Source of the DNA: Nitrosomonas stercoris
GTDB taxonomy: Bacteria; Pseudomonadota; Gammaproteobacteria; Burkholderiales; Nitrosomonadaceae
DNA: 64,000 nt
NCBI GenBank assembly: GCA_006742785.1
Contig: AP019755.1
Coordinates: forward strand, 1,240,001-1,304,000
Direction of reading: 5' to 3'
The notes beneath the pieces are model-generated. The model was not told where the DNA came from, did no database searches, and saw nothing but the letters and a program-made list of their open reading frames with translations. Below are positions 19,372-30,140 of this stretch, one piece after another. Numbering within the stretch: position 1 is the first letter of the stretch; every line of letters begins with the position of its first letter. The position numbers and the translations under genes are program-made.

Positions 19372-19386
19372 GTTGTTTTGACTTAT

Positions 19387-20433
19387 TTATTTTGCCGATG
19401 CTGGCTGTGTAACATTATGTTCAATATTATGGCGCAATACTTCAATATGCTCGATGAGGCGGTGCAATGTATCACCACGTATTTCATCAACGGCACGTTT
19501 AATTGCGCAATGGAATGCAAAGCTATCTGCGGAACCATGGCTTTTGATAACGGTACCGCGTAGTCCCAGCAAGCTTGCACCATTATATCGACGATGATCT
19601 ACTCGTCGTCTGAAAGCATTGATGACAGGCAGAGAAACTAACCCTGCTAGCTTGCTGAATAAGGAGCGTTTGAATTCTTCACGCAGATAACTAGCCAGCA
19701 TTTGTGCAAGACCTTCCGAGGTTTTGAGTGCAACATTGCCAACAAAGCCATCGCATACCACAACGTTAGTTGTACCGCGATAAATATCGTCTCCTTCGAT
19801 ATTACCGTAAAAATTCAGATTACTATTGCGGAATAATTCCGCCGCTTGTTTGACCACATCGTTACCCTTGATATCTTCCTCACCAATATTCAGCAAACCT
19901 ATGCTTGGATTGGGTTTATTTTCAACAGATGAGACTAGTGTTGCGCCCATGATGCCAAATTGAAACAGGTGTTCAGCTGTACAGTTTATGTTGGCGCCCA
20001 GGTCCAGTACGTAAGTATGGCCTGAAATGGTTGGAAGTACGACTGCCAATGCAGGTCTGTCGATACCTGAGATGGTTTTAAGTACAAAGCGCGAGGTTGC
20101 CAGTAATGCACCTGTGTTTCCTGCGCTAATACATGCCTGGGCTTCACCTTTTTTTACCAGATTAAGTGCAACACGCATGGAAGAATCTTTCTTGTTGCGT
20201 AGCGCGAATGCTGGATGTTCATCCATGCCGACGATCTCGCTGGCTGGGTACAATGTAAGCCGCGAGTTTGGCGTTACCTTAAGTGCATCCAGCTCTTTAG
20301 TAATAACTTCTGGTTTGCCGACCAGAATAATATGCGCGCTATGGTCGTGACGCAAATATTCAACAGCCGAAGGAACTGTAACACAAGGGCCGTGGTCGCC
20401 CCCCATGCAATCAATTGCTACTGTTATATCCAC
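19387..20433 (-). CDS. plsX: Phosphate acyltransferase PlsX
   Basis: Makes acyl-phosphate from acyl-ACP, the first step of the PlsX/PlsY route to phosphatidic acid. 348 residues. The start [16 protein letters not shown] is diagnostic; further motifs are [18 protein letters not shown] and [13 protein letters not shown]. Followed by fabH, so fatty-acid synthesis is coupled to membrane-lipid synthesis. Its start is 55 bp downstream of rpmF, as in the conserved yceD-rpmF-plsX-fabH order. Confidence 0.97.
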   Translation of the reverse strand: MDITVAIDCMGGDHGPCVTVPSAVEYLRHDHSAHIILVGKPEVITKELDALKVTPNSRLTLYPASEIVGMDEHPAFALRNKKDSSMRVALNLVKKGEAQACISAGNTGALLATSRFVLKTISGIDRPALAVVLPTISGHTYVLDLGANINCTAEHLFQFGIMGATLVSSVENKPNPSIGLLNIGEEDIKGNDVVKQAAELFRNSNLNFYGNIEGDDIYRGTTNVVVCDGFVGNVALKTSEGLAQMLASYLREEFKRSLFSKLAGLVSLPVINAFRRRVDHRRYNGASLLGLRGTVIKSHGSADSFAFHCAIKRAVDEIRGDTLHRLIEHIEVLRHNIEHNVTQPASAK

Positions 20434-20488
20434 AAATTAATAAACAGCTCAATTAGTAAAAAACAAGATGAAATACTAAACGGCGCCA

Positions 20489-20671
20489 TTAATCATCATC
20501 CTTGGTTTTGATTACCTTTTTTCCGCGATAAAAACCACTGGGGCTAATATGATGACGTAAATGTGTTTCTCCAGTAACCGGCTCAATTGCAAGTGATGGA
20601 TTGGTTAGAGCGTCATGAGAGCGACGCATTCCGCGTCTGGAAGGGGATTTCTTGTTTTGTTGTACAGCCAT
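20489..20671 (-). CDS. rpmF: Large ribosomal subunit protein bL32
   Basis: Sixty-residue basic ribosomal protein. The N-terminal [20 protein letters not shown] and the [15 protein letters not shown] end are typical of bL32. This is the cysteine-free form, so no zinc ribbon is expected. It lies 23 bp downstream of yceD, the widely conserved pair. Confidence 0.97.
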   Translation of the reverse strand: MAVQQNKKSPSRRGMRRSHDALTNPSLAIEPVTGETHLRHHISPSGFYRGKKVIKTKDDD

Positions 20672-20694
20672 AATTTTATTCCTTGAAAGCCAGT

Positions 20695-21198
20695 TCAGTG
20701 TGTTTGTTTAAGTGATGCTAATGCTGCAAAAGGATGTTCCTTATCAATAGTACTATGTATCTTATCTTTGGATGATAAGTGGCAATTAGTATCTTGGTGG
20801 CGAGGAGAGATGGGTAGACTTAGAATAATTTCATCCTCTATCAGTGCTAACGCATCCAATTCATTGGAAGCATAAATTGCTTCTACGAAAATATCGTCAT
20901 CATAACGTGATAATTCGTGTTCGCTTTGAGCCAAAATAAGCCTGGTTTTTATATTCAGTGTATATTGCATTTTTTTCAGGCAGCGCTGACAAATTAAATC
21001 GATATCTCCGTTAATTGATATTTCTAGAATTGGTTTGTCATCTCCATCAAGCATCCCGCTAATTAAATAAGCTAGCTCTCCTGATGTGTGTGCCAGATAA
21101 CTATGTAGTCGTTCAAGATTGCCTATAGATATACTTCCCTGAAGTGACTGGTTGTTATGTGCAAATTCCAGTGAGTCTATAACAAGTTGGTCGGACAT
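20695..21198 (-). CDS. YceD/DUF177 family protein
   Basis: 167-residue member of the YceD family, genetically linked to rpmF across bacteria and implicated in 23S rRNA accumulation. The family mark is the Cys-x2-Cys core ICQRCLKKM near residue 95, followed by an acidic region and [18 protein letters not shown]. It is the first gene of the minus-strand yceD-rpmF-plsX-fab operon; the ATG at 21198 is the first in frame. The promoter should lie in the 68 bp shared with divergent maf. Confidence 0.9.
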   Translation of the reverse strand: MSDQLVIDSLEFAHNNQSLQGSISIGNLERLHSYLAHTSGELAYLISGMLDGDDKPILEISINGDIDLICQRCLKKMQYTLNIKTRLILAQSEHELSRYDDDIFVEAIYASNELDALALIEDEIILSLPISPRHQDTNCHLSSKDKIHSTIDKEHPFAALASLKQTH

Positions 21199-21209
21199 AA
21201 GGCGCGCAT

Positions 21210-21236
21210 GTTATATTTTTTACGGAAAAGTGTCAA
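21210..21236 (-). promoter_or_regulatory. Candidate sigma-70 promoter of the yceD-rpmF-plsX-fab operon
   Basis: Reading the minus strand, TTGACA (21231-21236) and TATAAC (21210-21215) are separated by 15 bases. Transcription would start only a few bases before the yceD ATG, so either the leader is extremely short or the true promoter is elsewhere. Confidence 0.3.
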
Positions 21237-21266
21237 AATTACTAACTGCTATATTACTATAATATT

Positions 21267-21863
21267 TTGAAAAATCGCACTATTTATCCTCGTCTCGTAT
21301 TAGGATCCAGCTCAATCTATCGGCGTGAGCAGCTTCAGCGTTTGCAGATTCCTTTTGAAATTGCGAGTCCGAATGTTGAGGAATTTGCGTTGCCTGATGA
21401 AATTCCAGAGGCTACAGCCTTGCGTTTGGCAAAGGAAAAGGCATATGCGCTGGCGAAATCTTTTCCTGATGCACTGATTATTACAGCAGATCAAGTTGCT
21501 GCTTTAGGAACAGTGCAGCTGGGTAAACCATTAAATCACGAAAATGCTGTGCAACAACTGCAGATGATGCAGGGAAAAGAAGTTGTTTTCCATACAGCAT
21601 TATGCGTACTCAATAGTTATACTGCACGGCTGCAAACGCGTGTCATACCTTGTTTGGTGAAATATCGTGAGTTAAGTGCAAAGCAGATTGAACATTATTT
21701 GGTAAGAGAGCAGCCGTATCATTGCGCTGGCAGTGCTAAAGCGGAAGGATTGGGCATTGCTTTGATTGCCAGTATTACAGGGGAAGACCCGAATGCATTG
21801 ATTGGTCTGCCATTAATTGCTTTGGTCGATATGTTAACAGCAGAAGGGGTGGAGATACTGTAG
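21267..21863 (+). CDS. Maf family nucleotide pyrophosphatase (YceF subgroup)
   Basis: House-cleaning nucleoside triphosphate pyrophosphatase, 198 residues. The Maf signature [17 protein letters not shown] is near the N-terminus and the catalytic Asp sits in [11 protein letters not shown] (about residue 72). The location, divergent from yceD-rpmF-plsX, matches E. coli yceF, whose product prefers 7-methyl-GTP; the [14 protein letters not shown] segment also fits that subgroup. Start codon TTG at 21267 without a visible Shine-Dalgarno sequence; the family motif begins ten residues in, so a later start is unlikely. A TATAAT at 21258-21263 lies almost on the start codon, which is odd. Confidence 0.9.
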   Translation: MKNRTIYPRLVLGSSSIYRREQLQRLQIPFEIASPNVEEFALPDEIPEATALRLAKEKAYALAKSFPDALIITADQVAALGTVQLGKPLNHENAVQQLQMMQGKEVVFHTALCVLNSYTARLQTRVIPCLVKYRELSAKQIEHYLVREQPYHCAGSAKAEGLGIALIASITGEDPNALIGLPLIALVDMLTAEGVEIL

Positions 21864-21915
21864 ATCTGTGTCAAATTGAGGTGGTGGATACCTTTCTTTT
21901 CTTTCCATAGTAAAT

Positions 21916-21933
21916 ACATAATGCAGATTATGT
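21916..21933. promoter_or_regulatory. Perfect dyad ACATAAT-GCAG-ATTATGT upstream of the metal-efflux operon
   Basis: Seven-base arms around a 4-base centre, 130 bp before the czcC start, in the only non-coding stretch in front of the operon. Size and symmetry suit binding of a dimeric regulator. No regulator gene is adjacent. It is not a match I can assign to a known Fur, Zur or MerR operator. Confidence 0.3.
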
Positions 21934-22062
21934 TTGATGCGGAAATGACAGCGTAGATAAATTCTTGGAGATTCCTTTATACAATTCCGAGTTTCTTTGA
22001 AGTGTGCTAATTAAGCAGACAGAGAATGTAGCGTGTAGCAAATTCATTTGTGAGGAAAATAG

Positions 22063-23400
22063 TTGCTATTAAAAGTATTGTTTGGGTTGGCTGCGTTTAT
22101 TTGGAGTCATGGCGTAATAGCTGCAGAAGCAAATAACACGATTATGGTAAAAGAGGCAGCTTCAGTATCTGAAGATAGCTTATTAACTTTGCAGCAAGCG
22201 CTCCAGCGCGTTTTGCAGCACAACCCAGAGTTAGCTGTAGCGACCAGAGAAATTGCTGCCCAGGAAGGAACAAAGCTACAAGCAGGCGTGCTGAAAAATC
22301 CAGAACTTAGTGTAGGTGCGGACAGTTTCCATTCGTCCAATCCCAATATTGAAAAGTTTACTACTTTTCGGCTCAGTCAGCTCATTGAGCTTGGCGGCAA
22401 ACGATCAGCGCGAGTGAATGTCGCAACACTGGGGCAGGAGCAAGCCAGTCAAGCTTATGCTGCCAAGCGTTTAGAAATGATTGCGCGTACGGCTAACGCA
22501 TTTATTGATGTGCTGGAAAATCAAAAGCAGGTAAGTGTCGTGGCAGATACATTGCGTCTAACGCAACAGGCAATGGAAACTGTCAAGAAGCGGGTGGAAG
22601 CGGGCAAATCTCCTCCGATTGAAGCAACGCGTGCAAAAGTAGCGGTATCAGCAGGCAATATCGAATTGGAACAGGCCAAGCGTAATTTGGCGGCGGTGCG
22701 AACAAAGCTGGCGTTGCTGTGGGGTGAAACGCATCCTCGGTTTGATCGAGCTGCTGGCGAGCTGGAATCGTTTGTTGAAATACCTGATTTTGAGTTGCTG
22801 ATACAACAGCTTGAAAAAAATCCAGTGATGTTGCAAAGCGACAAGCATATTGCACAAAGTGAAGCAAAAGTTGAGCTAGAAAGAGCAAACAAGATTCCGG
22901 ATGTGACAATTGGTGCAGGAGTTCAGCGTTATTTGGGTATGGATGAAACCACTGCTGTCCTGGATTTATCCATCCCTATTCCACTTTTTAACCGCAATCA
23001 GGGCAATGAGCTGGAAGCATTGCAACGTTTGAATCAAGCAAGAGATGAACGTCTGTCGGTTGCATTGCAGTTGCGCTCGGAATTTGTGCGTAACTATGAA
23101 AATCTACTGGCAGCACGCAATGAAATCGAGGTGTTGCGTGAAGAAGTGCTGCCAGGTGCCAAGAATGCCTTTGAAATTACCAATCGGGGTTATCAGCTGG
23201 GGAAGTTCAGTTTCCTGGAAATGCTGGATGCACAGCGCACTTTCTTTCAAAATCGCACCCTCTATGTGCGTGCATTGGCTAATTATCAACGTTTGATTAA
23301 TGCAATTGAGCAATTAGTTGCAACACCGTTTGCAGATCTGGCTAACAATACTATGAATAAAAACGACGCTACTCACACGCAAGGAGTGTCTGTGCCATGA
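22063..23400 (+). CDS. czcC: CzcC-type outer-membrane factor (TolC family)
   Basis: Outer-membrane channel of a heavy-metal RND efflux complex, 445 residues. Signal segment LKVLFGLAAFIWSHGVIAAE with cleavage after AxA. Two OEP repeats follow: LTLQQALQRVLQHNPELAVA...GVLKNPELSVG...LSQLIELGGKRSARVNVA and the second half with VTIGAGVQRYLG, LDLSIPIPLFNRNQGN and FSFLEMLDAQRTFF. QLIELGGKR is characteristic of metal-efflux OEPs. Start TTG at 22063, preceded by GAGGA at a 7-base spacing, so I trust it. Its stop overlaps the start of the adaptor gene (ATGA). Confidence 0.9.
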   Translation: MLLKVLFGLAAFIWSHGVIAAEANNTIMVKEAASVSEDSLLTLQQALQRVLQHNPELAVATREIAAQEGTKLQAGVLKNPELSVGADSFHSSNPNIEKFTTFRLSQLIELGGKRSARVNVATLGQEQASQAYAAKRLEMIARTANAFIDVLENQKQVSVVADTLRLTQQAMETVKKRVEAGKSPPIEATRAKVAVSAGNIELEQAKRNLAAVRTKLALLWGETHPRFDRAAGELESFVEIPDFELLIQQLEKNPVMLQSDKHIAQSEAKVELERANKIPDVTIGAGVQRYLGMDETTAVLDLSIPIPLFNRNQGNELEALQRLNQARDERLSVALQLRSEFVRNYENLLAARNEIEVLREEVLPGAKNAFEITNRGYQLGKFSFLEMLDAQRTFFQNRTLYVRALANYQRLINAIEQLVATPFADLANNTMNKNDATHTQGVSVP

Positions 23401-24893
23401 GGAAAAATAAACAGCTTCTTATTGTGGGAATTATTCTAGCGGTTATTTTGCTGGGAATTTTATTTCTAAACCAGAATAAATTAAGGCTATCAGATAATGA
23501 ACAGCTGATGTTGTCTGTGACTGATACATCTGAGCAGGAAGGAATAACCGGTCCTCATGGCGGAGAGTTGTTTTTGAAAGATGGGTTGGGGTTAGAGTTG
23601 GTGTTTCATGAAAGTGGAGCCACTTCGCTCTTCAAACTTTATCCTTATTGGCAGAAAAAATTATTGGCTCCAGCTGATGTCAGCGTAACGATTGCGTTAT
23701 CTCGCCTTGGCAGATCAGCGCAACTGTTTCATTTCAGAGCTGAAGATGATTACTTGATTAGTGATCAGGAAGTGGCAGAACCACATGCCTTTGAATTGGT
23801 GATTGTTGCTGAATATCAGGATAAGACTTATCGCTGGCACCATAGCGAAGCAGAAGGGCGTGTAGAAATGTCTGATACAACACTGCGTAATAGTGGTATT
23901 GAATTAGCCACAGCTGGTTCCGCTGTTATTCATTCAGAAATCACTTTGCCTGGGGAAATTACTTTTAACGAACATGACATTGTGCATGTTGTGCCACGTT
24001 TGCCTGGCATGGTGGTTTCTATTGAGCGCCATCATGGACAAAAAGTAGAAAAGGGAGAGGTGCTGGCTATCATGGAAAGCACCATGCTGGCTGATTTGCG
24101 GAGCCAGTACTTGTTGGCGCGTCGACGACAAGCGCTGGCGCAAACAATTTATGATCGGGAAGAGCAGTTATGGCGAGAAAAGATTACGGCCAGACAGGAT
24201 TTTTTGACAGCCCAACAGCAAAGAGAAGAGGCCAGCATTGCAGTGCAGTTGGCTGCCGAACGTTTACGAGCACTGGGGGTGCAACCTGAGTCTGCTTTGT
24301 CAGGAAAGAAATTGGCGCGTTATGAGATTCGTTCGCCGATTGCTGGCATTGTGATCAAAGAAGGCGTGGTCAGAGGAGAGGTGGTCAAAGAAGACAAGAC
24401 TGCTTATATCGTGGCAGATATTTCGACTGTTTGGGCAGCTATCCGGGTATTCCCGCGTAATTTGAATCAAATTCATGTTGATCAATTAGCTGTTGTGCGG
24501 GCAAATACACATGATTTGAAACGAGAAGGCAAGGTAATTTATGTGACAACTCCGTTGGATGAGCAAACACGCACTGCGGTGGCGCGAATACAACTGGATA
24601 ATCAGGATGAACAATGGCGCCCGGGTATGTTTGTCAAAGCGGATTTCCAGATTGATGCAGTTGAAGTACCGGTGGCGGTATTGCTGGAAGGAGTGCAAAC
24701 ACTGGAAGATCAGCCCGTGGTATTTGGCCGTTATGGTGATTTTTTTGAAACACGTCCGCTGAAATTAGGGCGCAGCGATGATCAAATGGTTGAAGTGGTT
24801 GAAGGATTATTGGCTGGAGAGCAGTACGCAACAAACAATAGCTTTATTATCAAATCAGAATTAGGTAAAGCAGGTGCTGCGCATGAGCATTAA
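23397..24893 (+). CDS. czcB: CzcB-type periplasmic adaptor of heavy-metal RND efflux
   Basis: Membrane-fusion protein linking the RND pump to the outer-membrane factor, 498 residues. N-terminal anchor LIVGIILAVILLGILF; then an extra N-terminal domain of about 110 residues (GPHGGELFLKDG through YRWHHSEAEGRVEMSD) rich in His and acidic residues, as seen in CzcB-like adaptors and absent from drug-efflux adaptors. Barrel-sandwich lipoyl motif LPGMVVSIERHHGQKVEKGEVL near residue 202, an alpha-hairpin (about 220-300) and YEIRSPIAGIVI. The C-terminus ends GAAHEH. Overlaps czcC by four bases; czcA starts 56 bp later. Confidence 0.92.
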   Translation: MRKNKQLLIVGIILAVILLGILFLNQNKLRLSDNEQLMLSVTDTSEQEGITGPHGGELFLKDGLGLELVFHESGATSLFKLYPYWQKKLLAPADVSVTIALSRLGRSAQLFHFRAEDDYLISDQEVAEPHAFELVIVAEYQDKTYRWHHSEAEGRVEMSDTTLRNSGIELATAGSAVIHSEITLPGEITFNEHDIVHVVPRLPGMVVSIERHHGQKVEKGEVLAIMESTMLADLRSQYLLARRRQALAQTIYDREEQLWREKITARQDFLTAQQQREEASIAVQLAAERLRALGVQPESALSGKKLARYEIRSPIAGIVIKEGVVRGEVVKEDKTAYIVADISTVWAAIRVFPRNLNQIHVDQLAVVRANTHDLKREGKVIYVTTPLDEQTRTAVARIQLDNQDEQWRPGMFVKADFQIDAVEVPVAVLLEGVQTLEDQPVVFGRYGDFFETRPLKLGRSDDQMVEVVEGLLAGEQYATNNSFIIKSELGKAGAAHEH

Positions 24894-24937
24894 AGCAATT
24901 GCTGATTTTGACTTTTGTGTTTGCGAAAATAACCTGA

Positions 24938-28147
<3,210 letters not shown>

Positions 28148-28513
28148 ATATTAAGCGGAGTTCACCGGCCGGATGTCGATATCTTTTACACTATTAGTTG
28201 TATCAGTATGCTCTGATATACTTTGCGAAGTAAAAACAGTAGGATGAGCGCAATTAAACTGTTTTGTGTGGATTGGTAAGATTCTATCTCTTTGTCTGTC
28301 GGATTATTTTACATTTTGTTTTTTTATGTGTTGTTGTGATAAGAAGTAGGTGATAGTACCATGTTTTTAAAAGAAAATTTGTGGATGGAACGGAAATTGC
28401 TTCTTATTTGATATGGTAAGCGAATCTGAGAATTAGATATTTATTTTCTACTGCAATACTAGCAATACTTTATTGTCTAGAAACTATTATGTTTTATATG
28501 GAAGGTGATTAAT
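28148..28513. other. 366-bp AT-rich leader region with sigma-54 promoter match
   Basis: No gene seen. It separates the efflux operon from the kinase cassette. A good -24/-12 promoter match lies at 28386-28401. No hairpin with a T tract follows czcA. The Shine-Dalgarno GGAAGGTG for the next gene lies at 28500-28507. Confidence 0.6.
28386..28401 (+). promoter_or_regulatory. Sigma-54 (RpoN) promoter candidate, -24/-12 type
   Basis: TGGAACGGAAATTGCT matches the TGGCACG-N4-TTGCW consensus with one change in the -24 box; the invariant GG (28387-28388) and GC (28399-28400) are exactly ten bases apart. Transcription would start near 28412, about 100 bases before the ATG at 28514. An enhancer-binding activator would be required; none is encoded in this window. 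Confidence 0.6.
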
Positions 28514-28924
28514 ATGTCGGAAAGAGAAATACAAGAACAAGTGGATCGGGTTGTTGCCGACAAACAGATAATACCCTCTTCCGTACAATCAAGACGGAGG
28601 AAACTGCTCAAAAGTACTGTTGCGATCCCAGTTATCATGACGCTGCATAGTGGAGCAGCGTTGGCACGCTCAAGTAATATGCTGACGCCTGTAGAGGAAG
28701 GTGATGCAGTTAAGATGATTGATGATGGAGGGGGTGGAGAAAAATATGTATGTGTCCATCTTGAGAATAGTTTGGAGGGACCTCCTTATGATGTAGGCGA
28801 TATCCCGACCTCCGAGCTAGTGGATGATCCATCTAGCTGCGTGCCGGGGCAAGGTGGAATTTTGGTTTCGTCGGCTGCCTATACTTCTTTATTAGATAAA
28901 GGGATGATTCCTCCTGAGTTGTAA
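28514..28924 (+). CDS. Small Tat-signal protein, candidate substrate of the kinase cassette
   Basis: I do not recognise a named family. The 136-residue protein begins with a Gln/Glu-rich stretch of about 30 residues, then a twin-arginine-type signal, SRRRKLLKSTVAIPVIMTL, with likely cleavage after GAALA (about residue 51). The mature part of about 85 residues is acidic, has a GGGG stretch, two cysteines (KYVCVHLEN and SSCVPGQGG) that could form a disulphide, and ends DKGMIPPEL. ATG 28514 has GGAAGGTG about 7 bases upstream; a GTG at 28505 is in frame but overlaps that site. It is the first gene behind a sigma-54 promoter match and is followed after 23 bp by the PqqD-like gene, so I infer that it is modified by the cassette before Tat export. 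No direct evidence of modification. Confidence 0.7.
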   Translation: MSEREIQEQVDRVVADKQIIPSSVQSRRRKLLKSTVAIPVIMTLHSGAALARSSNMLTPVEEGDAVKMIDDGGGGEKYVCVHLENSLEGPPYDVGDIPTSELVDDPSSCVPGQGGILVSSAAYTSLLDKGMIPPEL

Positions 28925-28947
28925 ATTGGTTTGTATATTTGGTTACG

Positions 28948-29235
28948 ATGAACCTTTGGAGAAGGCCTGATTTATCATCATTACACATAGAAAATTGGGC
29001 AGGAGAATTTACCATTTTTCAGCGTGAATCGGGCAAAACTCATTTTTTGAATGAAATGGGATTAAGAATTCTGACTATTCTAGATCAATCACCCACCTCA
29101 CTTGATACATTGTGTCAAAAATTGTCGAAATATTTTACAGTGCAGCCTGATTCACAATTTTCGGAACAAATTGCTCGAACATTGCGGCGTTATGAGGCAC
29201 TGGGGTTGGTTGAAGAGGTAATAAAAAACGAGTGA
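28948..29235 (+). CDS. PqqD-like (RRE-type) protein of the HPr-rel-A type cassette
   Basis: 95-residue winged-helix protein of the PqqD family, the fold that binds leader or recognition segments of modified peptides. Features: WRRPDLSSLHIENWAGEF at the start, FQRESGKTHFLNEMGLRILTILDQSPTS (the typical strand-turn-helix with Gly-x-Thr/Ser-His), and a C-terminal helix-wing LRRYEALGLVEEV. ATG at 28948; a TTG at 28939 is in frame. The stop overlaps the GTG start of the kinase gene (GTGA). By analogy with RRE proteins such as PqqD and the lasso B1 proteins it should present a substrate to the kinase or nucleotidyltransferase. Confidence 0.82.
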   Translation: MNLWRRPDLSSLHIENWAGEFTIFQRESGKTHFLNEMGLRILTILDQSPTSLDTLCQKLSKYFTVQPDSQFSEQIARTLRRYEALGLVEEVIKNE

Positions 29236-30140
29236 AGGTTGCGCAACTTTCACTCAATGAGTTTAGTTCACTGCTTGGTGGATGCGGATTGCGCATCAAA
29301 ATCGGGCCATTCAATTTATCTGTTCAAACGCGGTTGCCATCACTTGTACATCAACTTCATTTGATGTATGCGCACTATTCGTTGGTGGATAAGCACGAAA
29401 TTGTCGAGTTTCATGTTCGGATCGTATCTAGGCGCTCAATCAGACAGCCATTTGCACGATTAGTGCAGTTCGAAGTTGATGGGCGTACTCCCTTTCCACC
29501 TGTGCCACTGGAACAAGCACTATCGACACTGGAATGGGGAATTAATCTTGTTATTGCCGTGCGCATTAATCATTTGCTGTTGTTTCACTCTGCTGCAGTA
29601 GAGCGTAATGGACAAGTGTTATTGTTGCCTGCATGGCCGGGCAGTGGCAAGACAACGTTGAGCGCCATGCTTATGCATCGTGGTTATCGCCTGTTTTCTG
29701 ATGAGTTTGGATTGATGGAACCTCAGTTGGGTGAATTCTATCCGCTACCCCGCTTGATGCCGCTTAAAAATCAATCTATCAACGTTATTCGCAATTATTT
29801 GCCGGAAGCCGTATTGGGCCCGGAAATACCAGGTACATTAAAGGGCACAGTTGTGCATATTTGCCCAACACAAGAAAGTATCGATCGATTGGAGGAAACA
29901 GTCGAGGCTCGTTGGATTGTTTTCCCGAAATGGGTGGCAGGAGCGGCTGTGCAGCTGGAGCCGCTACCACAATCTGAGGCATTTTTGTTGCTGGCAACCA
30001 ATGCGTTTAATTATGAAGCGTTGGGTGAAATTGCATTCAATGCCGTGACCAATCTGGTTAGAGGATGCGAATGCCGCAGATTAGTGTACTCCGATTTTGA
30101 TGATGCATTGACTGTATTGAATGAATTGACTGATGGTTAA
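29232..30140 (+). CDS. HprK-related kinase A
   Basis: 302-residue P-loop protein related to the HPr serine kinase/phosphorylase catalytic domain. The Walker A LPAWPGSGKTTLSAML lies near residues 132-147, followed by RGYRLFSDEFGLME, which holds the acidic residues for Mg and catalysis, and the PLPRLMPLKNQSI segment seen in HprK-like proteins. The N-terminal part (about 1-110) differs from classical HprK. Here it sits between a PqqD-like and a nucleotidyltransferase gene, overlapping both (4 and 8 bases), so the three are one translational unit. HprK-like kinases in some lasso-peptide clusters phosphorylate the precursor C-terminus; a similar role on the small Tat protein is inferred. No PTS HPr gene is visible nearby. 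Confidence 0.85.
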   Translation: MKVAQLSLNEFSSLLGGCGLRIKIGPFNLSVQTRLPSLVHQLHLMYAHYSLVDKHEIVEFHVRIVSRRSIRQPFARLVQFEVDGRTPFPPVPLEQALSTLEWGINLVIAVRINHLLLFHSAAVERNGQVLLLPAWPGSGKTTLSAMLMHRGYRLFSDEFGLMEPQLGEFYPLPRLMPLKNQSINVIRNYLPEAVLGPEIPGTLKGTVVHICPTQESIDRLEETVEARWIVFPKWVAGAAVQLEPLPQSEAFLLLATNAFNYEALGEIAFNAVTNLVRGCECRRLVYSDFDDALTVLNELTDG

